Shown here one piece after another: positions 52,050 through 61,846 of a stretch of DNA of 64,000 nt. The stretch's first letter is position 1. Every line of letters starts with the position of its first letter. The translations under genes were made by a program, and so were the position numbers. Below the pieces are notes generated by a model. That model had not been told where the DNA came from and did not search any database. It worked only from the letters and a program-made list of their open reading frames with translations. The DNA is from Myxococcales bacterium (GTDB lineage Bacteria > Myxococcota_A > Polyangia > Polyangiales > Polyangiaceae), in NCBI GenBank assembly GCA_016712525.1, contig JADJQX010000007.1, forward strand, positions 1,302,001 through 1,366,000, in the 5' to 3' direction.

Positions 52050-53116
52050 CCCCGCCCTTCCCCATGCCCCGCAAGAACGAACCTCCGAAGCAGACGCCGC
52101 CGACGGCCGAGATCATCCGAGTGCAGTTCGGCAAGGGTGGTGGCCGCGTCCGCGAGGGCGAGCCCGAGCCGCGACAGTCGCGACAGGAGAGCCCCCCGAG
52201 CGAGCTCCACGAGACCGCCCACGGGACCGAGCCCCTCGCCGACGTGTTCACGGCGCGCGAGGTCGAGAAGCTGCTCGGGCTCGAGCCGAGGTTTCTCCGC
52301 TCGCTCGACCGCAACGGGATCGTGTCGCCCTCCGGCGTGCGAGGGCGGGCGCGCGCCTACACCTTCCAGGATCTCATCGCCCTGCGAGCCACGACGGAGC
52401 TGCTGCGAAGCCACGTCACGATCCGGGACGTCGCCAAGGCGATCGGGGCGCTGCGGAACACCTTGCCGAGGGTGACGCGTCCCCTCCAAGAGCTCCGCAT
52501 CGTGAGCGACGGAGCGCGGGTCGTCGTGCGCTCCGATGGGGGCGCGTTCGAGCCGGTCACCGGCCAAATGATCCTCGATTTCCAGGTCAACGCGCTCCGC
52601 GACGACGTGGTCCGCGTGCTGCGCCCCGAGACGGCGAAGAGCCGATCGCGCACGGCCTACGATCTCTACGTCCGCGCGAGCGCGCTCGACGAGGACCCGC
52701 GCTCGTACGACGAGGCCGAAGCGCTCTACAAGAAGGCCATCGAGCTCGATCCGAAGCTCTCCATCGCCTACACGAACCTCGGCAACATTCGCTTCCGGCG
52801 CGGCGACGAGGCCGGCGCGGAGCAGCTCTACCGGAAGGCCCTCGAGCTCGACGAGCGCCAGCCCGAGGCCCACTACAACCTCGGCTACGTGATGCTCGAG
52901 CGTGGCCACGCCGCGCGCGCCGTGCCGTATTTTCAGCGCGCGATCCAGGCCGATCCGAAGTTTTCGGACGCGCACTTCAACCTCGCCATGGCGCTCGAGA
53001 GCATGAGCGAGAGCGGACGCGCGAAGACACACTGGCGCCGCTACCTCGAGCTCGAGCCGTCCGGCCCGTGGGCCGACGTCGCGCGGGATCACCTGCGCCG
53101 ACGTGGCGATCCCTGA
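52046..53116 (+). CDS. MerR-type HTH regulator fused to TPR repeats
   Basis: A 356-aa protein. The N-terminal 70 residues are charged; about 71-145 form a MerR-like winged helix (FTAREVEKLLGLEPRFLRSLDRNGIV...YTFQDLIALRA). A linker region (about 150-205) leads to TPR repeats (about 210-330): EAEALYKKAIELDPKLSIAY, NLGNIRFRRGDEAGAEQLYR, HYNLGYVMLERGHAA. It should bind DNA through the HTH and another protein through the TPRs. It starts at GTG 52046, overlapping the previous stop. Confidence 0.85.
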   Translation: MTPPFPMPRKNEPPKQTPPTAEIIRVQFGKGGGRVREGEPEPRQSRQESPPSELHETAHGTEPLADVFTAREVEKLLGLEPRFLRSLDRNGIVSPSGVRGRARAYTFQDLIALRATTELLRSHVTIRDVAKAIGALRNTLPRVTRPLQELRIVSDGARVVVRSDGGAFEPVTGQMILDFQVNALRDDVVRVLRPETAKSRSRTAYDLYVRASALDEDPRSYDEAEALYKKAIELDPKLSIAYTNLGNIRFRRGDEAGAEQLYRKALELDERQPEAHYNLGYVMLERGHAARAVPYFQRAIQADPKFSDAHFNLAMALESMSESGRAKTHWRRYLELEPSGPWADVARDHLRRRGDP

Positions 53117-53159
53117 CGGCCTCCCGCCCGGGCCACCGTTCTCTCGCGCCGAACGCTGA

Positions 53160-53171
53160 TTTGGCGCCAAA
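53160..53171. promoter_or_regulatory. 12-bp palindrome upstream of cytochrome c gene
   Basis: TTTGGCGCCAAA is a perfect 12-bp palindrome just upstream of the putative promoter of the cytochrome gene at 53211. A -10-like TACGAT at 53199-53204 is 6 nt before the ATG; GTAACC about 17 nt upstream may be the -35. Candidate operator. Confidence 0.45.
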
Positions 53172-53210
53172 GGGCGTAACCATCCCGCGCGTATTGCGTA
53201 CGATCCGGGC

Positions 53211-53552
53211 ATGACGACCTCTCGGACCTTCCTCGCGGCGCTCACCCTCGCCGCCGCTTCGGCCTTTGCCTTCGCCCCCACGGCCTCCGCGGCTCCGAAC
53301 GCCGAGCTCAAGGACCTCATGAAGAAGCTCGGCGCCGCGACCTCGGCCGAGGACACGAAGGCCATGGCCCCGCTCCTCGCCAAGACGAAGGCCTACGGCA
53401 AGGCCGAGTACACGAAGTGGGCGGCCCTGTCGGACAAGGGGGAAGCAGCCGCGAAGGCGGGCGACCTCGCCGGCGCCAAGGCCACGTGCAAGGGCTGCCA
53501 CGACGAGTACAAGGCCCCGTACAAGACCAAGTACGGCTCGAAGGCCCCCTGA
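53211..53552 (+). CDS. small periplasmic c-type cytochrome
   Basis: A 113-aa protein. A signal peptide cut after ASA (about residue 27), then a Lys/Ala-rich helical protein with one heme motif CKGCH at 93-97, near the C terminus, as in cytochrome c'-type four-helix bundles. A distal Met ligand is not evident, so five-coordinate heme is possible. ATG 53211 has TACGAT 6 nt upstream and no Shine-Dalgarno. Redox partners are not in the window. Confidence 0.8.
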   Translation: MTTSRTFLAALTLAAASAFAFAPTASAAPNAELKDLMKKLGAATSAEDTKAMAPLLAKTKAYGKAEYTKWAALSDKGEAAAKAGDLAGAKATCKGCHDEYKAPYKTKYGSKAP

Positions 53553-53587
53553 CCGAACCCGGCGTAACGCGAGGGCCTCCGCCTCCC

Positions 53588-54394
53588 TCAGAGACGCCGG
53601 TGGGTGAGGCAGGGCAGCTCCCGCCTCACGCGAGCCAGGTAGTCGAAGTCGAGCGTGGCCATCGCGAGGCCCGGGCCCTCCCCCGCTTGCGCGATCACGT
53701 CGCCCCATGGGTCGGCGACGAGGCTCTTGCCGTACGTACGCCGCCCCTTCGGGTGCGTGCCGTGTTGCGCGGCCGCGACCACGAACACCTGGTGCTCGAT
53801 GGCCCGTGCGCGGAGGAGCACGTGCCAGTGGTCTTTTCCGGTCGTGAGCGTGAAGGCCGCGGGCACCGTCACGAGCTCGGCCCCGGCGTCGACGAGCTTC
53901 CGATAGAGCTCGGGGAAGCGCAGATCGTAGCAGACCGTCATGCCGACGCGACGGTCGCCGAACGGGGTGACCGAGACCTCGTCGCCGGCGAGCGTGGCGC
54001 GGCTCTCACGGAGCTCGGTCCCGTCGGCCAGGGCCACGTCAAAAAGGTGGATTTTTCTATACTTTCCGAGTACTTGCCCATCACGACCGACGAACACCGA
54101 GGTGTTGTAGGGGCGGTCCGGGTGGGCGCTCTTTTCGGGCATGCCCCCGCCGACGATGGCGACCCCGTGGGTACGCGCGAGAGACACGAGCGTCGACACG
54201 ATGGGCCCCGTGCCGTCCTCGATCGACTCGGCGAGGGCGCACTTTTCGGCCTCTTCGCCGAAGTACGCGAAGTTCTCCGGGAGGACGACGAGCTCGGCGC
54301 CCGAGCGAGCCGCGAGGCCGACCCAATGCGTGACGTGCTCGAGGTTGTGGGCAAGGCTCGACTGGCTCGAGAGCTGAACGGCGGCGACACGCAT
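53588..54394 (-). CDS. nitrilase-superfamily amidase (Nit-like)
   Basis: A 268-aa carbon-nitrogen hydrolase. The Glu-Lys-Cys triad is in PENF (Glu), KYRKIHLFD (Lys) and GMTVCYDLRFPELYR (Cys). This is closest to the Nit1/Nit2 branch, which hydrolyses deaminated glutathione or omega-amides. No signal peptide, so cytoplasmic. ATG 54394 with TAGCGC 6 nt upstream. Divergent from the protease gene by 55 bp. Confidence 0.9.
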   Translation of the reverse strand: MRVAAVQLSSQSSLAHNLEHVTHWVGLAARSGAELVVLPENFAYFGEEAEKCALAESIEDGTGPIVSTLVSLARTHGVAIVGGGMPEKSAHPDRPYNTSVFVGRDGQVLGKYRKIHLFDVALADGTELRESRATLAGDEVSVTPFGDRRVGMTVCYDLRFPELYRKLVDAGAELVTVPAAFTLTTGKDHWHVLLRARAIEHQVFVVAAAQHGTHPKGRRTYGKSLVADPWGDVIAQAGEGPGLAMATLDFDYLARVRRELPCLTHRRL

Positions 54395-54449
54395 CGTGGC
54401 GCGCTAGGCTAGCACTCGCGACGGCCTTCGGAGGGCCGTTCGCGCCGCC

Positions 54450-55583
54450 ATGGATGCCTTGGATCTCCCGCCTCCCATCGTCGTCGTGGCGAGCTCGGCC
54501 TCGTCGCCGCGGGCGTATACGCGCCAGGTCCCCGACGGGACGTGGGCTTCAGGGGGGGTGAGGCTCGTCGTGGGCGTCCCGTTCGGCCCGCTCGACGGAC
54601 CGCGGGCCGAGGCCGAGGTGGGCGTGGCCGCGCGCACGTGGTCCGAGGTGCCCTGCACCGGGTTTCGATTCGAGGTCGTGAGCGAGCGCGACGCCGCCCC
54701 GAAGACCGGCGACGGCAGAGCGCACGTGGTCTTTCACGACGGCTCATGGCCAGCGGAGCTGGTGCCGCGCGCCCTCGCGCAGACCGTGGTCGAGGTGGAC
54801 GGGCGGGGAGCTCTCCTCGACGCCGACGTTCACGTCAACGGAGTCGACCATACGTTCGCCACCGACGGGCGCGACGGCGCGGTCGATCTTCGCTCGGTGC
54901 TCGTCCACGAGCTCGGGCACGTGCTCGGGCTCGGGCACACGACCGACACGACGGCGACGATGGCCGCGGCGATCTCGGGGCTCCGCGCGCGCACGCTCGA
55001 GGCGGACGACGAGGCCGGGGTCTGCGCGCTCTACGCGGGGCGAGGCGCGGCAGGCTGCCCCGAGGTGCCCTGCCCCGTCGACTTCTCGTGTTTCGCCGGG
55101 CGGTGCGAGCGACGAGGCACACCGCGCGCGGCCTGCGTCGGCTGCCTCCGCGAGCCCGGCGCGTGCGAGAACGCCGGAGGCGCGGCGCGCTGCACGGACG
55201 TCGGGGATGGGCTCGTGTGTACCCGCGCGTGCGACACCGCTCACCCGTGCGGACCTGGGCACACCTGCCGGCCCACCACCGAGGCCGGGGATCTCCAGTG
55301 TGTGCCCGACGACGGCTGCCGCGCGCTCGGGACGGCCTGCGCCGACGACACGGCGTGCGCCCCCTTCGTCTGCCGCGCCGGTCGGTGTGTCGGCCCCACC
55401 GTCGCCCGCCCCGACGCGGGCCCGGTCGACGCGGCGACACCTCCCCTTCCCTCGAGCGACGGCGCGGAGAGCGGATGCACCGAAGGGCCGCGCGCGGCCA
55501 ACGGCGGCGCCATGCTCACCCTCGCGGCGTGGGTCCTCCTGGTCGCGCTCGGCCGGCGAACGAGGCTCGGCCGGGGACGATGA
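54450..55583 (+). CDS. matrixin-like zinc metalloprotease with MYXO-CTERM-like tail
   Basis: A 377-aa protein. Zinc motif HELGHVLGLGH with ligands H153, H157 and H163, and a Met-turn region (TATMAAAISG); residues about 205-320 are Cys-rich, with EGF-like spacing. The C terminus has SGC, a hydrophobic helix and an Arg-rich end (GRRTRLGRGR), the layout of the MYXO-CTERM surface-sorting signal. The N terminus is short and not a clear signal peptide, so the start at 54450 is uncertain; an in-frame stop upstream at 54405 limits extension. Likely a cell-surface or secreted protease. Confidence 0.8.
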   Translation: MDALDLPPPIVVVASSASSPRAYTRQVPDGTWASGGVRLVVGVPFGPLDGPRAEAEVGVAARTWSEVPCTGFRFEVVSERDAAPKTGDGRAHVVFHDGSWPAELVPRALAQTVVEVDGRGALLDADVHVNGVDHTFATDGRDGAVDLRSVLVHELGHVLGLGHTTDTTATMAAAISGLRARTLEADDEAGVCALYAGRGAAGCPEVPCPVDFSCFAGRCERRGTPRAACVGCLREPGACENAGGAARCTDVGDGLVCTRACDTAHPCGPGHTCRPTTEAGDLQCVPDDGCRALGTACADDTACAPFVCRAGRCVGPTVARPDAGPVDAATPPLPSSDGAESGCTEGPRAANGGAMLTLAAWVLLVALGRRTRLGRGR

Positions 55584-55650
55584 CCGCCGCGCAGGCACGC
55601 CCTCCGCGTGCCCCACGAATGCAGGTCCCCGCGGGCGGGGCCCGACCCGA

Positions 55651-57444
<1,794 letters not shown>

Positions 57445-57472
57445 GGCGGACCTAAGGCTAGCGAAAAATGCC

Positions 57473-57503
57473 GACGCGGCACGGGAAAAACCCGCGCCGC
57501 GTC
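57473..57503 (-). terminator. rho-independent terminator of the lipoprotein operon
   Basis: Minus strand: stem GACGCGGC/GCCGCGTC (57473-57480 with 57496-57503), with further inner pairing (GGG/CCC), then GGCATTTTTCGC. This has the stem and T-run of an intrinsic terminator after the gene at 57529. Confidence 0.75.
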
Positions 57504-57528
57504 GAGGTTTACGAGAAGTAAGGAGAGC

Positions 57529-58341
57529 TTACTTCTTCTTCGCGGGCGCACCCTTTGCGGGGGCGGCCGCCGCGCCGGCCGGCTTCATGTCGGCCGCGCC
57601 GGGCATCTCGGTGTACTTCGCCTTGTCGCCGTGCGTCTTGCAGTCGTCCTCGGCCTTCTTCTTGACCGTGACGTAGGGCGCAGGCTTTTCGTAGCCGTAG
57701 CCGGCTGCGTAGAAGATCTTGCCGTCGTCGGCCTCGCACGTCCCGATGACGTTCTCGGTCGGGCACTTGCCCTCGCCTTCGGCCCACTTGCCTTCGCTGC
57801 CCTCGCAGTTCGACTTCATGATGCCGCCGTGGAGCGCGAGGGCCTCTTCGCAGGTCTTGAACTTGGCGCTCGTGCAGACGCCCTTCACCTTCATCGGCGG
57901 GAACTTGAAGTTCGCCGTCGGGGTGAACTTGCCCTTCACGAGATCGCTCTCGCAGTCTTTCTTGGCGTCGTCGAAGGTGCCGTAGCCGAAGATCTCGTCG
58001 GCGTCGGTCTTCGGGTAGTAGTACTCGGTCTCGCCCGACTCGGCGATCGCGCACGTGCCCAAGGCCTTCGCCCGGTCGCACGGCTTTCCGTCGCGCCACT
58101 CCGACTTGTGGTTCGGGTCCTTCAGGCCCTCGCAGAGGCCCTTCTGGAGATCGAGGCCGAGGCCCCCCTTGGTGAACTCGGTGCACTTGTTGGCGAGCTC
58201 GCAGCTCGCCTTGACGGCACCGCCGCCCGCGCTCTCCCCGCCGCCACCCCCGTCGCCGCCGGCGGCGCCATCTTTTTTGCCACACGCGGTGGTGGCGAGA
58301 CCCACGAGCATCACGAGACCAAGCAGCGACAGCTTCTTCAC
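57529..58341 (-). CDS. Cys-rich lipoprotein, second of tandem pair
   Basis: A 270-aa protein. Signal peptide with lipobox TTAC; a Gly-rich stretch (about 26-42); then three Cys-containing units with the pattern C(x)...GK(C/P)..G.C....G..(Y/F)Y...A..DC, the first resembling the smaller gene upstream (58387). The end is Ala/Lys/Pro-rich. It starts at GTG 58341 with AGAGGAAG upstream. No known domain. The disulfide-like pattern suggests an extracytoplasmic protein. Confidence 0.7.
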   Translation of the reverse strand: MKKLSLLGLVMLVGLATTACGKKDGAAGGDGGGGGESAGGGAVKASCELANKCTEFTKGGLGLDLQKGLCEGLKDPNHKSEWRDGKPCDRAKALGTCAIAESGETEYYYPKTDADEIFGYGTFDDAKKDCESDLVKGKFTPTANFKFPPMKVKGVCTSAKFKTCEEALALHGGIMKSNCEGSEGKWAEGEGKCPTENVIGTCEADDGKIFYAAGYGYEKPAPYVTVKKKAEDDCKTHGDKAKYTEMPGAADMKPAGAAAAPAKGAPAKKK

Positions 58342-58386
58342 GGGCGATCTTCCTCTCTCGAAACGGCGCGACGGCGCCGCACCTCG

Positions 58387-58833
58387 TTACGGGGCAGCAG
58401 GCGAAAACTTCCCCCCGATTTCGGGGGAAGAGACGCAATCTTTCTCGGCATCCGCGGCGGTGAAGCCGTGGGCTCCGACGGCGAGACCGTAGTAGTGGCG
58501 CACCTCGCCGTCGCTCATCGTACAGCGGCCCACCTCGTCCTTCGTCGGGCACCCGGCCTGGGCTCCCTCGGCGAACGTGCCTTTGAGGCCTTGGCAGAGG
58601 CCCTTCTCGAGGCCCATGGAGAGCTTCGCGTACTCGTTGCAGCTACCGACGACCGTGGTCATGTCGCACGACGCCACGACGCCGGCCTTCCCCGTCGTGG
58701 GGGCGGCGTCTTTCGGCGAGGAGTCGACGGGAGGGTCCTTCTTGCAGGCGACCGCCGCTAGGGCGAGAGCGAGAGCGAGGCCGAGCGCAGAGGTGAGGCG
58801 GGCCGGCCCGACGGCCGAAGAGACGACGTTCAT
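58387..58833 (-). CDS. Cys-rich lipoprotein, first of tandem pair
   Basis: A 148-aa protein. Signal peptide with lipobox AVAC; one unit of the same Cys pattern as the next gene: SCDMTTVVGSCNEYAKLSMG, LEKGLCQGLKG, GCPTKDEVGRCTMSDGEVRH, YYG...ADAEKDC. ATG 58833 has GGAG 6-10 nt upstream. It is followed after 45 bp by its larger paralogue (57529), so this is a duplication followed by internal expansion. Divergent from miaB by 93 bp. Confidence 0.7.
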   Translation of the reverse strand: MNVVSSAVGPARLTSALGLALALALAAVACKKDPPVDSSPKDAAPTTGKAGVVASCDMTTVVGSCNEYAKLSMGLEKGLCQGLKGTFAEGAQAGCPTKDEVGRCTMSDGEVRHYYGLAVGAHGFTAADAEKDCVSSPEIGGKFSPAAP

Positions 58834-58926
58834 GGGGGCTCCGGGGCGCGCAGCATACCGCCTCGCGGAAGCGGGTGCGGACAATTCGCCGGCACTTGCT
58901 CCGAGGAGTGCTAGACACCGCGCGTC

Positions 58927-60381
58927 ATGTCCGGCCGCTACGTCGTCCAAACGTTCGGGTGCCAGATGAACGTCCACGACTCCGATCGCATGGAGGAGAC
59001 CCTCCGCGCGCACGGATGGTCGCCCTCGGACGACGTCGAGAGCGCCGACCTCGTGGTCTTCAACACGTGCAGCGTGCGCGAGCGCGCCGAGCAGAAGCTG
59101 CGCAGCGAGGCCGGGAAGCTCGCCCCGCTGAAGGCCCGCCGCCCGGATCTGTGCGTCGCCGTGGCCGGCTGCGTGGCGCAACAAGAGGGCGAGAAGATCC
59201 TCGCGCGGATGCCCTACGTCGACATCGTGATCGGCCCGGACAACATCGCCGAGCTCCCCGCGCTCGTGCTCGATCACGCCTCGGGCGGCGTGCGTGTCGC
59301 GCGCACCGTGTTCGATCTCGACGCCCCTCGGTTCCTCGCCGCCGAGCCGCGCGGGGGCGAGGCGCCGGTCTCGGCGTTCGTCACGACCATGAAGGGGTGC
59401 GACGAACGGTGTTCGTTCTGCATCGTCCCCACGACGCGCGGCCCCGAGCGCTACCGCCCGTCGTCGGAGATCGTGGCCGAGGTCGCGCGTTGGGTCGCGG
59501 CGGGCGCCCGCGAGGTGACGCTCCTCGGGCAGACGGTCGACAGCTTTCGGGATCCCGAGCTGCCCCCGCCCGCGAGCGACGACCCGGACGAATCCCAATT
59601 TCCTGAGCTTTTACGAGCCATTGCGCGTGACGTACCAGGGCTCGTCCGCCTCCGGTACACGAGCCCCCACCCGCGGCACGCCACGGCGTCGCTCGTCGCG
59701 GCTCACCGCGATCTCGGGGTGCTCGCGCGCCACGTGCACATGCCCGTCCAGTCGGGCTCGAACCGCATGCTCCGGCGCATGATCCGGCGCTACACCCGCG
59801 AAGAGTACGTGGCGCGCGTGTTCGCCCTGCGCGACGCTCGAGCCACCCAGGGGGAGCCTCTCACCCTCTCGACCGACGTGATCGTGGGCTTCCCGGGCGA
59901 GACCGAAGAAGACTTCGAGGCGACGCTCTCGCTCATCCGCGAGGTCGATTTCACGCAGGTCTTCGCCTTCAAGTACTCGCCGCGCCCCGGCACCCCGGCC
60001 CTCAAGCTCGGGGACGACGTGTCCGAGGAGGAGAAGTCGTCGAGGCTCGCCCGGCTCTTCGAGGTCACCGAGGAGCTCGGACGGGCACACCTCTCGCGCC
60101 TCGTCGGCACGACGCAGAAGGTCCTCCTGCACGGCGCCAGCAAGGGCAAATCCGGAACGTTCGAGGGGCGGACCGAGCAGAGCTTCATCGTGCACGTCGA
60201 GGTGCCCGAGGGGCTCTCGCCGGTCGGCGAGGTCGTCGAGGTGATCGTCGATCGCGCCTACAAACACTCCCTCGCGGGCACGCCCACGGCGGATGCCCTG
60301 GCCCGCCTCCGCGCCGTGCCCCCACGAAAGGCGCCCGAGAAGCGCCGGAGGCTCTTGCCCCTCGCCCCCGAAGGTCACTGA
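58927..60381 (+). CDS. miaB: tRNA-2-methylthio-N6-dimethylallyladenosine synthase
   Basis: A 484-aa radical-SAM methylthiotransferase acting on A37 of tRNA. An N-terminal UPF0004 domain with FGCQMN, NTCSVRE and AGCVAQ (auxiliary cluster Cys), radical-SAM GCDERCSFC, the HMPVQSGSNRMLRRM block and a C-terminal TRAM domain. ATG 58927; a TAGACA box lies 9 nt upstream. Only 3 bp separate it from the next gene, so they form an operon. Confidence 0.95.
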   Translation: MSGRYVVQTFGCQMNVHDSDRMEETLRAHGWSPSDDVESADLVVFNTCSVRERAEQKLRSEAGKLAPLKARRPDLCVAVAGCVAQQEGEKILARMPYVDIVIGPDNIAELPALVLDHASGGVRVARTVFDLDAPRFLAAEPRGGEAPVSAFVTTMKGCDERCSFCIVPTTRGPERYRPSSEIVAEVARWVAAGAREVTLLGQTVDSFRDPELPPPASDDPDESQFPELLRAIARDVPGLVRLRYTSPHPRHATASLVAAHRDLGVLARHVHMPVQSGSNRMLRRMIRRYTREEYVARVFALRDARATQGEPLTLSTDVIVGFPGETEEDFEATLSLIREVDFTQVFAFKYSPRPGTPALKLGDDVSEEEKSSRLARLFEVTEELGRAHLSRLVGTTQKVLLHGASKGKSGTFEGRTEQSFIVHVEVPEGLSPVGEVVEVIVDRAYKHSLAGTPTADALARLRAVPPRKAPEKRRRLLPLAPEGH

Positions 60382-60384
60382 CCC

Positions 60385-60909
60385 ATGCTCTACCGCTACA
60401 AAGACCGCCGTCCGTCGCTCGGCGAACGCGTGTATGTTGCACCCAACGCCGCCGTCATCGGCGACGTGACCCTCGGCGACGACGCGAGCATTTGGTTCTC
60501 GGTGACCGTGCGCGCCGACCTCGAGCCCATCCGCATCGGCGCGCGCACCAACATCCAAGACGGCTCGGTCGTGCACGTGACCGGGGGCTCGCACGGCGTC
60601 TCGATCGGCGACGATTGCACGGTCGGGCACATGGCGCTCGTGCACGGCTGCACCATCGGAGACCGGGTGCTCGTCGGCATGGGGAGCACGGTGCTCGACG
60701 GGGCCGAGGTGGGTGACGACGTCGTCATCGGGGCGGGCTCGCTCGTCACGCCTCGCACCAAGATCCCGCCCATGAGCCTCGTGATGGGGCGGCCGGCCCG
60801 CGTCGTGCGGACCCTCACCGAGTCGGACGTCGCGTGGGTGAAGGGCTCCGTGCTCGCGTACGTCGAGGGCGGGCGCACGTTCCGCGAGGACGTCGAGCCC
60901 ATCGGCTGA
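60385..60909 (+). CDS. gamma-carbonic anhydrase family protein
   Basis: A 174-aa left-handed beta-helix protein with hexapeptide repeats (VAPNAAVIGDVTLGDDAS; IGARTNIQDGSVVHV; GHMALVHGCTIG). Metal-binding His positions (HVTGG, GHMALVHG) match the YrdA/CaiE-type gamma-class. It may hydrate CO2 or be a metal-binding acyltransferase relative. Three bp after miaB. A strong terminator follows. Confidence 0.88.
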   Translation: MLYRYKDRRPSLGERVYVAPNAAVIGDVTLGDDASIWFSVTVRADLEPIRIGARTNIQDGSVVHVTGGSHGVSIGDDCTVGHMALVHGCTIGDRVLVGMGSTVLDGAEVGDDVVIGAGSLVTPRTKIPPMSLVMGRPARVVRTLTESDVAWVKGSVLAYVEGGRTFREDVEPIG

Positions 60910-60926
60910 CGCCGGTCGCGCCCCTT

Positions 60927-60973
60927 CGAAACGAAAGAAGCCCGGGGGAGGAGCCCGGGCTTCGTTCGTTTCG
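60927..60973. terminator. bidirectional terminator
   Basis: A 20-bp stem with one mismatch: 60927-60946 pairs with 60954-60973, loop GGAGGAG. It lies between the gamma-CA gene (plus) and the sigma factor gene (minus), and the arms end in TTCGTTTCG/CGAAACGAA, so it can end transcription from both sides. Confidence 0.8.
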
Positions 60974-60988
60974 GGGGAGGCCGTCGGC

Positions 60989-61606
60989 TCAGGCCGCGAG
61001 GTCGGCGAGGGCCGCCTGGAGGCGAGCCTGGATCTTGTGGCGCTTCGAGTAGACCGTCTTGACGCTGATGTTCATCTCGCGAGCGACGGCCTCGGGGGCG
61101 AGCCCCTCGACGAAGTAGAGCTCGGCGAAGGTGCGGTCCTTCTCGCTGAAGCCAGCGAGCGACTCGGCCGCGATGCGAGCCTGCTGGCCCTTGGAGGCCG
61201 CCTCGAAGGGGCACTCGGCGTCGGCCGCGAGCTCGAAGTCTTCCCCGATGGTCTCCTTGAGGGGCTCGCGCTTCACGTTGCGGAGGTGATCGTAGGCGCA
61301 GTTGATGGCGAGCATGCCGAGCCAGCTCGAGAAGCGGTGACCGCGCGTGCGGTCGAAGGAGCGGATCTTGTGCATGTCGTTCGCGAAGAGCGACACCATG
61401 AACGTCGCCTCGATCTCGCGAACGTCCTCTTCGGCGACGCGCGACGCGAAGCGGCGGGTGACCTTCGCGATGCAGCGGGTGATCATGCGGCCGTAGCGGG
61501 TCTGGACCTCGCGCCACGCGCCCGCGTCTTTGGCCACGAGCCCGGCCACGAGCTCCTCGTCGGTCGAGAACATGTCCAGCGTGCAGGGGGTTTTCGCGTG
61601 AGCCAT
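60989..61606 (-). CDS. ECF-like sigma-70 family RNA polymerase sigma factor
   Basis: A 205-aa protein. Region 2 (about 20-100; LVAGLVAKDAGAWREVQTRYG; SSWLGMLAINCAYDHLR) and region 4 HTH (about 145-195; LAGFSEKDRTFAELYFVEGL; APEAVAREMNISVKTVYSKR). No region 1 or anti-sigma gene next to it. ATG 61606 has GGAGG upstream, and a sigma-54-like promoter is at 61652-61667, so its synthesis may depend on RpoN. It could be autoregulated through the GTTACG cluster. Confidence 0.9.
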   Translation of the reverse strand: MAHAKTPCTLDMFSTDEELVAGLVAKDAGAWREVQTRYGRMITRCIAKVTRRFASRVAEEDVREIEATFMVSLFANDMHKIRSFDRTRGHRFSSWLGMLAINCAYDHLRNVKREPLKETIGEDFELAADAECPFEAASKGQQARIAAESLAGFSEKDRTFAELYFVEGLAPEAVAREMNISVKTVYSKRHKIQARLQAALADLAA

Positions 61607-61651
61607 CGTGACATCCTCCGAAGCGTCGCAGTGACGCGGTGACCACCCTTA

Positions 61652-61667
61652 AGCACCCACCGTGCCA
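61652..61667 (-). promoter_or_regulatory. candidate sigma-54 promoter of sigma-factor gene
   Basis: Minus strand TGGCACGGTGGGTGCT matches TGGCACG-N4-TTGCW except one position (G for T), GG and GC being 10 nt apart. The start of transcription would be near 61642, about 36 nt before the ATG with a Shine-Dalgarno in between. Confidence 0.68.
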
Positions 61668-61717
61668 AACGACGTCCTTCCATAAGTGCATGAAATCAAA
61701 GGATCTTGGTCGTGTGC

Positions 61718-61811
61718 CGTAACGCCGTACCGGCGTAACAAGGGCGTAACAGCGGGGCCGTTCGTTACGCTGGTGTTACGCTCGGAGCCTGTCGCGTGGG
61801 CGGGCGTTACG
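61718..61811. promoter_or_regulatory. cluster of six GTTACG/CGTAAC hexamers
   Basis: CGTAAC at 61718, 61734 and 61745; GTTACG at 61764, 61775 and 61806. Three in one direction face three in the other around about 61757; the inner pairs are 11 bp apart. The cluster is in the divergent spacer between the sigma-factor gene (minus) and rlpA (plus). Confidence 0.65.
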
Positions 61812-61846
61812 GTGGCTGCGGGGGCCGCCCTGCTAAGGTCCGGGGC

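Noticed and set aside
51143..53383. Minus-strand frame of 746 codons over the MerR-TPR gene
   Set aside because: Composition is shadow-like, and the plus strand has coupled starts, an HTH and TPRs.
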